Origin: Nitrospira sp.
GTDB lineage: Bacteria; Nitrospirota; Nitrospiria; Nitrospirales; Nitrospiraceae
Direction: 5' to 3'
Length of the DNA: 57,341 nt
Assembly (NCBI GenBank): GCA_024330965.1
Contig: JANDJL010000019.1
Coordinates: 1-57,341, forward strand
Shown here piece after piece: positions 19,821-26,533 of the stretch. The position numbers and the translations under genes are program-made. Numbering within the stretch: the stretch's first letter is position 1; every line of letters begins with the position of its first letter. Under the pieces are notes generated by a model, which saw only the letters and a list, made by a program, of their open reading frames with translations, did no database searches and was not told the DNA's origin.

Positions 19821-20765
19821 ATGGGAAACACCGGCTTGGTCTATCATCCCGCGTATCTTGAACATGACATGGGGCCCGGGCATCCGGAGTCTCCGGACCG
19901 GCTGCGCGCGATTATGGGGCAGTTGGAGCGGAGCGGTACTTTGACGAGGCTGATCAGGATTGAGCCGCGCCGAGCCGAAGACGAATGGATTACGCAGGTG
20001 CACACGCCCCGTTACGTGGCGTCGCTCAATCGGCATGCCCCGAGGGACGGCCGCATCATGCTCGATCCCGACACTTCGATGTCACCCGGCTCGCTCACCG
20101 CCGCCTATTTGGCCGCCGGCGGCGCCTTGGCGGCTGTCGATGCCATCATGACCAAGCAGGTCAATCACGCGTTTTGCGCCGTACGGCCGCCTGGACACCA
20201 TGCGGAAGCCGGTCGGGCCATGGGATTCTGTCTGTTCAATAACGTGGCCATCGCAGCCCGGTATATCCAGCGTCGATATGGCCTCACGCGGGTGCTGATC
20301 GTTGATTGGGACGTGCACCACGGGAACGGAACCCAGCATAGTTTTGAAGAGGACCCGTCGGTCTTGTTTTTCAGCACCCATCAGTATCCTCATTATCCTG
20401 GTACTGGTCGGGAGACCGAGAAAGGAAAGGGAGCGGGGGAAGGGTTCACGATTAACGTGCCGATGGAAGCCGGCGAAGGGGATGACGAATACCGCACTGT
20501 CTTTCGCAAGGTTTTGGTGCCGGCAGCCGACGATTTCAAGCCGGAGTTTGTGATTATCTCCGCCGGATTCGACGCCCACCGAGACGATCCTCTCGCAAGC
20601 ATGACCTTGACGGAGGCGGGCTACGCGGATTTAACAACCATTGTTGCAGAAATCGCCAAGCGTCATGCGCAGGGACGAGTTCTCTCGTCACTGGAGGGCG
20701 GCTACAATCTCCGGGCGTTGGCCGCTTCCGTCGAGGCGCATCTTGTGTCGTTGCTGGCGGCGTGA
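19821..20765 (+). CDS. Histone deacetylase/AcuC-family protein
   Basis: A 314-residue zinc hydrolase of the arginase-deacetylase fold. Active-site motifs are complete: PPGHHAE (His126-His127), the zinc ligands in DWDVHHGNG (Asp164, His166) and ISAGFDAHRDDPL (Asp251), and EGGYN near the C-terminus. Bacterial members remove acetyl groups from proteins such as acetyl-CoA synthetase or act on acetylpolyamines. The substrate here is unknown. It is followed after 48 bases by a rhodanese gene. Confidence 0.92.
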   Translation: MGNTGLVYHPAYLEHDMGPGHPESPDRLRAIMGQLERSGTLTRLIRIEPRRAEDEWITQVHTPRYVASLNRHAPRDGRIMLDPDTSMSPGSLTAAYLAAGGALAAVDAIMTKQVNHAFCAVRPPGHHAEAGRAMGFCLFNNVAIAARYIQRRYGLTRVLIVDWDVHHGNGTQHSFEEDPSVLFFSTHQYPHYPGTGRETEKGKGAGEGFTINVPMEAGEGDDEYRTVFRKVLVPAADDFKPEFVIISAGFDAHRDDPLASMTLTEAGYADLTTIVAEIAKRHAQGRVLSSLEGGYNLRALAASVEAHLVSLLAA

Positions 20766-20813
20766 ATCCCACGATCGGATTCGTCGGCGCGATCGTCAAG
20801 CGGAGGAGAGAAG

Positions 20814-21692
20814 ATGCCCCATCCATTGCTGATTGAAACGGAAACGTTACAGAACAGATTGGGCGAGCCCGGTCTCGTCGTCGTCGATGTACGGGGCAGG
20901 GCCTCGTACGAATTCGGCGGGCATATTCCCGGTGCCGTTCACACTACGTGGCACGAGTACAGTGATCCCCAAGCCGTAGCCAAAAGCCTGTTGAATCCTG
21001 ATCTCGCACAGATCGAGCGCCGCTTGGGAGCGCTCGGGATCGGGAACGAAACCGAGGTCGTGATCTATTCCAATCCCTACGACAACTGGGGTGATGAGGG
21101 GCGGATGTTCTGGATGTTGGAATATCTCGGTCATACGCGCACGAGCATTTTAAATGGCGGGTGGGTCAAATGGACGGCGGAACAACGTCCGTTCGAACAT
21201 GGTCCTGCCTCACCTCGGCCGGGCCAATTCAAGGCTTGTCCGGTCAAGGATGTGATAGTGACCAAGGATGAACTGAAGAGGATTGTCCGGGCTGGCCAAG
21301 CGCAGGCAGCCATCTTAGATGCCCGAAGTCTCGAAGAATATCTAGGAAAAGAAATTTCGGGCATTCCACGGTCTGGGCATATTCCATCAGCCATTCACGT
21401 GGCGTGGAATCAATTTTTAAACAAGGACGCCACAGTCAAGGATGCGGAGATCATCAGGGAACTCATCGAAGAGAAGGGGATTCGCAACGATCAAGAACTG
21501 ATCTGTTATTGTCTCGGAGGCATTCGATCCGCCTGGCTCTATTTTGTGCTCAAAGTGGCCGGCTACCAAAGGGTCAGAAATTACCCCGGTTCGTGGTGGG
21601 AATGGAGTCGCGACTTTGCCTGCCCTGTCGAGAGAGATGTTCAGGGACTTCAGAAAGTCCTTGGTTTCGATCAGGCCGCTGGGTCAGCTTGA
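20814..21692 (+). CDS. Tandem-rhodanese sulfurtransferase
   Basis: A 292-residue protein with two rhodanese domains. The N-terminal one (about 8-125, LVVVDVRGRASYEFGGHIPGA) has no cysteine in its catalytic loop (SNPYDNWGDEGR), and the C-terminal one (about 148-275) carries the active Cys233 in CLGGIRSAW. This is the layout of thiosulfate and 3-mercaptopyruvate sulfurtransferases. No signal peptide is seen. A cggaggag sequence precedes the ATG. Confidence 0.9.
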   Translation: MPHPLLIETETLQNRLGEPGLVVVDVRGRASYEFGGHIPGAVHTTWHEYSDPQAVAKSLLNPDLAQIERRLGALGIGNETEVVIYSNPYDNWGDEGRMFWMLEYLGHTRTSILNGGWVKWTAEQRPFEHGPASPRPGQFKACPVKDVIVTKDELKRIVRAGQAQAAILDARSLEEYLGKEISGIPRSGHIPSAIHVAWNQFLNKDATVKDAEIIRELIEEKGIRNDQELICYCLGGIRSAWLYFVLKVAGYQRVRNYPGSWWEWSRDFACPVERDVQGLQKVLGFDQAAGSA

Positions 21693-21775
21693 CAGGGTAT
21701 CAGATGCTGTGTAAGGTGAACCGCGGAAGGGTTGTGCCGATCGCAACGAATTCTTAACAAACGGAGGAGGCCATA

Positions 21776-22120
21776 ATGAGGAAGAAAAGTTGCAAGATGC
21801 TGATGCTGAGTGCAGTGGCTCTGTTTGTGGCTATGCCTGCGCTGACCGGTGTGGCGGTGGCGGGCAATAAACATGTCGAAGAAGCCGTTGAACATGCCAA
21901 AGGCGCCGGGTCGCATGGAAAAGAAGGCCATGCGGACGCTTGCACACAGCATGCGGAAGAGGCGCTCAAACATGCGCAGGCCGCGGGAGTGAAAAATCCG
22001 CATCTGGATGAAGGGGTCAAACACCTGAAAGAAGCTGTGCAACATGGCAAAGCCGGTCATGCCGATGCGTGCATGGACCATGCGCAAGGTGCGGTGACGC
22101 ATTTGACGGAAGTAAAGTAA
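21776..22120 (+). CDS. SmbP-like periplasmic small metal-binding protein
   Basis: A 114-residue protein with a Sec signal peptide (about 1-29, ending GVAVA-GN) and a mature part made of histidine-rich helical repeats: HVEEAVEHAKGAGSHGKEGH, DACTQHAEEALKHAQAAG, HLDEGVKHLKEAVQHGKAGH and DACMDHAQGAVTHL. This matches the small metal-binding protein SmbP described from Nitrosomonas europaea, which binds copper and other metals in a four-helix bundle. A strong ggaggagg site lies before the ATG and a terminator follows the gene. Confidence 0.88.
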   Translation: MRKKSCKMLMLSAVALFVAMPALTGVAVAGNKHVEEAVEHAKGAGSHGKEGHADACTQHAEEALKHAQAAGVKNPHLDEGVKHLKEAVQHGKAGHADACMDHAQGAVTHLTEVK

Positions 22121-22170
22121 AAGACAAGAGCGGGCAAGAAGCCGGCCGCACCAGCGGCCTGTGAGATTGC

Positions 22171-22206
22171 AAAACGGACAGGGAGAGGTTGGCCCTGTCC
22201 GTTTTT
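22171..22206 (+). terminator. Rho-independent terminator after the SmbP-like gene
   Basis: A perfect 13-base stem (AAAACGGACAGGG paired with CCCTGTCCGTTTT) around a 9-base loop ends in a T run. It lies 50 bases after the smbP-like stop codon. It also ends only 16 bases before the next start codon, so the next gene needs its own promoter within or upstream of this element, or readthrough. Confidence 0.9.
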
Positions 22207-22222
22207 GCATGGAGGGGACGGA

Positions 22223-23014
22223 ATGAGAGTCGGGTTTCTTCAGTTTGATCCGCGATTCGGCGAAATCGCAACCAATCTCGACACCGTAGCGGCGAAATTG
22301 GATCAGGCGGAAGCGGATCTGATCGTGTTGCCCGAACTCTTTGCGTCGGGCTACCAGTTTACTTCTCAAGAAGAGGTCGAGCGGCTTGCGGAACCGGTTC
22401 CCGACGGTCCGACCGTCCGGCGATTGATGGAGCTTGCCAAGCAGCGAAGAATGTATCTCGTCGCCGGGCTTCCGGAAAGGGCAGGGGGCTGCTGTTATAA
22501 CTCGGCCGTCGTCGTGGGCCCTTCCGGGTTTCTCGGTTGTTATCGCAAGACCCATTTGTTTTTCGAGGAGACGCTCTTTTTCACGCCCGGCGATTCAGGT
22601 TTCAAGGTCTGGGACATCGGGCTGGCGAAGATTGGAGTCATGATTTGCTTCGATTGGTATTATCCCGAAGCCGCCCGCTCGCTTGCCATTCAGGGAGCCG
22701 ATATCATCTGTCATCCGTCGAATCTAGTGCTGCCGAATTGCCCCGATTCCATGCCGGTGCGATGTCTGGAGAATCGAGTGTTCGCCATTACCTGTAATCG
22801 GATCGGCAGCGAAGCCCGCGGCGGAAAAGATCGACTGACCTATATCGGCCACAGTGAAATCGTCGCGCCCAACGGGGTCATCCGCTATCGGGCGCCGCGC
22901 GATCGAGAAGACCTTGCCGTCGTCGAGATCGATCCCATGGAAGCCCGAAACAAACGATTGACTCCCTACAACGACCTCCTTCGAGACCGCCGCGCTTCTC
23001 TGTATCACGGCTAA
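22223..23014 (+). CDS. Nitrilase-superfamily carbon-nitrogen hydrolase
   Basis: A 263-residue cytoplasmic amidohydrolase with the Glu-Lys-Cys triad: Glu38 in VLPELFASGY, Lys109 in CYRKTHLF and Cys142 in MICFDWYYPEAAR. The start was set at the ATG that follows tggagg. It resembles omega-amidase and carbamoylputrescine or formamide hydrolase relatives; the substrate cannot be told from sequence alone. Confidence 0.9.
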   Translation: MRVGFLQFDPRFGEIATNLDTVAAKLDQAEADLIVLPELFASGYQFTSQEEVERLAEPVPDGPTVRRLMELAKQRRMYLVAGLPERAGGCCYNSAVVVGPSGFLGCYRKTHLFFEETLFFTPGDSGFKVWDIGLAKIGVMICFDWYYPEAARSLAIQGADIICHPSNLVLPNCPDSMPVRCLENRVFAITCNRIGSEARGGKDRLTYIGHSEIVAPNGVIRYRAPRDREDLAVVEIDPMEARNKRLTPYNDLLRDRRASLYHG

Positions 23015-23086
23015 TCAGGACAAAGTCTTCACGGTCGGTCCGGTGTTCTGCTTGCCTGATGCCGATGAGCGCGGTAGGATTAGGCC

Positions 23087-23647
23087 ATGGATGTACAGCT
23101 CCGCAAAGGCATGTTCCTTGTGGCGGCGCCCAGCCTGCGAGATCCGAATTTCCGCCAGGCCGTCGTTTTGCTGTGCGAACATGGACCGGAGGGAGCACTC
23201 GGCGTCATCGTGAATCGTCCCACCGCGATGTCCATCTCCGAGGCGCTCCCGCAGATTCCCGTGATCGAGGGGTCACAACACGTGCTCTATGCAGGCGGTC
23301 CCGTGCAACCGAATCAGATTATGCTTTTGTATCGTGGAGACTCGATTCCGGAAAACGCGCATTACGTGTTCGATGGGGTCTGTCTTGGCGGCGATCTTCA
23401 ACTGGTGGAACGTATTCTGACGAACGCCGGCGGTCGAGAATCGTTTCGCGCATATCTGGGCTATTCGGGGTGGGGACCAGGGCAACTCGAAGGGGAGATG
23501 AAAACAGGATCGTGGATTCTGATGCCTGCCGATCCCAAGTGGGTGTTTGAAACGGATCCATCCTCCGTATGGCGAGAATTGATGCTTACGTTAGGCGAAG
23601 CCTATCGCCCCTATGCCGACATGCCGTTCGATCCCTCCTGCAACTAG
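23087..23647 (+). CDS. YqgE/AlgH family protein (UPF0301)
   Basis: A 186-residue protein starting LRKGMFLVAAPSLRDPNFRQ, with VVLLCEHGPEGALGVIVNRP and, later, YLGYSGWGPGQLEGEM: the characteristic blocks of the YqgE/AlgH family. Members are widespread in Gram-negative bacteria, and their role is uncertain. It is the complete expected length. Confidence 0.92.
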   Translation: MDVQLRKGMFLVAAPSLRDPNFRQAVVLLCEHGPEGALGVIVNRPTAMSISEALPQIPVIEGSQHVLYAGGPVQPNQIMLLYRGDSIPENAHYVFDGVCLGGDLQLVERILTNAGGRESFRAYLGYSGWGPGQLEGEMKTGSWILMPADPKWVFETDPSSVWRELMLTLGEAYRPYADMPFDPSCN

Positions 23648-23838
23648 TGAATACTCGACGGGTTCGTCGAATTGCACGAACAACACGCGAGCGTTCATTC
23701 CCTTTGAAAGAAAACTCTCCGTTCCTCAACCGGTCGTCAATGGTCTCTCTCCGTGCTCGCCCTGTGCTGTTTCCTTGTTAGGTGAATGAGGGCGAGATCT
23801 CCGTTGCAGCACGTCCGTCGCGATGATAGGCTCGCGGC

Positions 23839-25068
23839 ATGTCGTCTTGTCGTCAGACAGTGACCCGAGCACGAGCGGTGGCGAATCTGACGATGGCGTT
23901 CGCGCTGGCGATCATGATGACCGGCTGCGGAGTGGGCTACACCGTGTTTAAGTCGGAAGCGAAGTTGGATCGACTGACGGTTCCCATGACGAAGCCGCAG
24001 GTCCTTGAACGGATTGGCCGCCCGGATCGCGTCTTTCGAGACGACGGACGGATGGTCATCTGGGAATATTCGTTGACGGCCAGGAGACAGTGGCTGTATG
24101 AGCTGGGCTATTGCCCGCTTTCGATGTGGATCGGAGGCTGCCTATTCTATCCCTTCACCAATCTCGTCTCCGACCAGCGCGAAGCCCCTTACCACGTGGT
24201 GTTCATCGACAATGAACTGTGCGCCTGGGGGCAACCGTGGGCTATCATGCAGAAACGTCGAGCCTGCGAAGCCGGAGTGATGTCGGAGCGGGGGCTTGAG
24301 CCGGTCGTGTCGGGAAGGGGACCCATCGACGCCGGTGCGATCGAGCGGTATCGGACGATGGCGGTTATGCCGTTCGAGGATGCGGTGGGTGTGCCGGGAA
24401 CCGGATCCCGAATTGCGGGCATGGTGACGACGTTGATGCTGGACCTTGGCCTGAACGTCGTCGAACGGGCTCAGTTGGACGATGTGTTGCGAGAGCAAGT
24501 GATCCAATTGACCCATGGCGGCGATGCCGACGCCCTGCGGGTTGGTCAACTGGTCGGCGCGGACGCTATGGTCGTGGGAGAAGTTCAGCAATGGGAACGG
24601 CGGCAGCCGGAACGGACGAGCAGCGTCTCGCTGGCGTTGCGAATGATCGACGTGGAAACAGGACGCCTTCTCTTCAGCGGACAAGGACACCTGACCGACC
24701 CGACGAGTGACAATCCGGAACAGGCCGCCCGTTTGATCGTCAACCGGATTCTCACCCTGTTCGGCGTTCAGACAGGTTTGTTGGGGTCCGGCCTCGTCGG
24801 CGTGGGCTGGCAACTCCGAGAAGTTTCTGGGGAGCCATACTACCTGGTGACGGAACTGCGGACCGGTTTGCCCGGAGACAAAGCCGGTCTCAAGGTCGGC
24901 GATCACGTGACGGCCTGTCACGGAATTCCGTTGTCGAGAGCAAAGACCGAACGCGATGCCAGACGACTGTGTCAGGTCGAGGCGGGACAGGAGTTGCAGT
25001 TGGGCGTTGTGAGGGACGGACGTTTTTTCACCGTGCGCCTCACTGCGGAGAAACGACCGGGATTATAG
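23839..25068 (+). CDS. Lipoprotein with CsgG-like and PDZ domains
   Basis: A 409-residue protein with a lipoprotein signal (IMMTGCGVGY, lipid-modified Cys at about residue 31). Three parts follow: an OmlA/SmpA-like segment (about 45-95, PMTKPQVLERIGRPDRVF), a CsgG/curli-assembly-like domain (about 170-315, YRTMAVMPFEDAVG, LDLGLNVVERAQLDDVL, LVGADAMVVGEVQQW), and a C-terminal PDZ-like module (about 335-405, GDKAGLKVGDHVTACHGIPL). It is expected in the periplasm, anchored in the outer or inner membrane. The function is not known; the architecture suggests envelope assembly or quality control. Confidence 0.72.
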   Translation: MSSCRQTVTRARAVANLTMAFALAIMMTGCGVGYTVFKSEAKLDRLTVPMTKPQVLERIGRPDRVFRDDGRMVIWEYSLTARRQWLYELGYCPLSMWIGGCLFYPFTNLVSDQREAPYHVVFIDNELCAWGQPWAIMQKRRACEAGVMSERGLEPVVSGRGPIDAGAIERYRTMAVMPFEDAVGVPGTGSRIAGMVTTLMLDLGLNVVERAQLDDVLREQVIQLTHGGDADALRVGQLVGADAMVVGEVQQWERRQPERTSSVSLALRMIDVETGRLLFSGQGHLTDPTSDNPEQAARLIVNRILTLFGVQTGLLGSGLVGVGWQLREVSGEPYYLVTELRTGLPGDKAGLKVGDHVTACHGIPLSRAKTERDARRLCQVEAGQELQLGVVRDGRFFTVRLTAEKRPGL

Positions 25069-25101
25069 GGCGCGACGATTCGGAAAGGAGCGGGAACAGA
25101 C

Positions 25102-26532
25102 GTGAATCATCAGCCGTCGTCAAAGTTGGGGGTCGATCCGTTGCTGCGAACGTTGCATGAACGGCCGCAGATGCCTGTGGCCGATTGGCTGAGGGCGCCC
25201 GCGCATGTACATTACCAAGCGTTTCGCATGGCGGATCCACCGGGCCAGCGTGCGGCCAGTCGAAAGGAATTTCAATTGTTGCTGGAGACGTTGGAGATTC
25301 CTCCGGAGGCGGTGGTATTGCGGGATACGTTCGGCTATGGGGTCAAAGAGACCCACGACGGCGAGCGACTCATCGTGCTGTGGCAGGCACACACTGAGTA
25401 TTACAAGTACCAATCGTGGCACCTTCTCCCGCCAGACCGGAATGACATCGCCTTCGGTCCCTTGACCTTTCCAGGGTATCGATTTCCGGATACTCTCTTG
25501 GGGACGGCGGTCTGCCGGTTGGATATGGTCCTGACGCCGGAGGCGCCGCCGTCGCGCGAGTCGTTGCGTGCGCTGCTCCCCGGCCCGGTGTTGTATGGCA
25601 GTCGGATTCTGAACGATCACACCAGCGTGTTCGCGAGTTTTACGCCGGACGATCGCGGGAGGGAACGTTATTGGGTGACGGTCGCATCGGCGCAGCCCAA
25701 TGCCGCGCATCTCAAAGATGTCGTGGACGGCATCGTGCGGATTGAAACGTACTATCATTTGTTGCTGATGCAGAAGCCGCTCTTCTCCGCCGCTATCGAT
25801 CAAGTCTACAAATTCGAACAGGTTCATCTCAAACAACGCGAGATCATCACCGACCACATCGGTCATGCTGATTCGCGGACGCTCCAGCGATGGTTGAGCA
25901 GTCTGACGCAGGACCTGCTGAAGACGAATCGCATGGCCGGCAAGTTGCATTTTGAACTGTCCGCCGCGGCTCCGTACGACAAGATCGTGCACGCCACTTT
26001 GGCGTCGTTGATGGAAAAACCGATTGAGTCCTACCGGCCCCTCTCGGATTATGTGTTGAGCGGAATTACCGGTGTAGCGGAGGGATACCAGCAGTTGTTG
26101 AAGCGGATCGATACCTTGCGGAGTGGATTCGAAGGCATCATTTCGATCATCCGCACCCGCGTCGATCTTCTCGTCGAAGCGCAGAACCTTGCGCTGTTGC
26201 AAAGCGTCGACAGGACGACGAAAAGTCAGGTGCTTCTTCAACACACCGTCGAGGGCCTCTCGGTCATCGTCATCGCGTATTACTTGTCCGGCTTGATGAG
26301 CTATGTATTCAAAGGGCTCTCCGAGGTAGGGTGGCTCGCCAATTACAATCTGGCGTCGGCCGTCTTTGTGCCCGTTGCGATCGTCCTGGCGTTTATCGTA
26401 ACGACGATCAGTAGGAAATACCTGCACAAAAAATTGGCGGGCGGACAATCGGAACGTGTCTCCGTTCCGGCAAGCACGAGGCAAGAGGACACATGTGGCC
26501 GTGAATCAGTAGAACAGAAAACCGAGCCTTGA
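25102..26532 (+). CDS. DUF3422 family membrane-anchored protein
   Basis: A 476-residue protein of the DUF3422 family: ADWLRAPAHVHYQAFRM near the start, VLWQAHTEYYKYQSWHLL, a long predominantly helical middle (coiled-coil-like, about 230-385), then two membrane helices (GLSVIVIAYYLSGLMSYVF and ASAVFVPVAIVLAFIVTTI) close to the C-terminus. The large N-terminal part therefore probably faces the cytoplasm. GTG is the start, with aaaggag 11 bases away. No biochemical role is established for the family. Confidence 0.85.
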   Translation: MNHQPSSKLGVDPLLRTLHERPQMPVADWLRAPAHVHYQAFRMADPPGQRAASRKEFQLLLETLEIPPEAVVLRDTFGYGVKETHDGERLIVLWQAHTEYYKYQSWHLLPPDRNDIAFGPLTFPGYRFPDTLLGTAVCRLDMVLTPEAPPSRESLRALLPGPVLYGSRILNDHTSVFASFTPDDRGRERYWVTVASAQPNAAHLKDVVDGIVRIETYYHLLLMQKPLFSAAIDQVYKFEQVHLKQREIITDHIGHADSRTLQRWLSSLTQDLLKTNRMAGKLHFELSAAAPYDKIVHATLASLMEKPIESYRPLSDYVLSGITGVAEGYQQLLKRIDTLRSGFEGIISIIRTRVDLLVEAQNLALLQSVDRTTKSQVLLQHTVEGLSVIVIAYYLSGLMSYVFKGLSEVGWLANYNLASAVFVPVAIVLAFIVTTISRKYLHKKLAGGQSERVSVPASTRQEDTCGRESVEQKTEP

Positions 26533-26533
26533 C

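Noticed and set aside
25120..26484. Long minus-strand frame opposite the DUF3422 gene
   Set aside because: Antisense shadow; Arg/Gln/His-rich composition without any recognisable domain, while the plus strand has clear family motifs.
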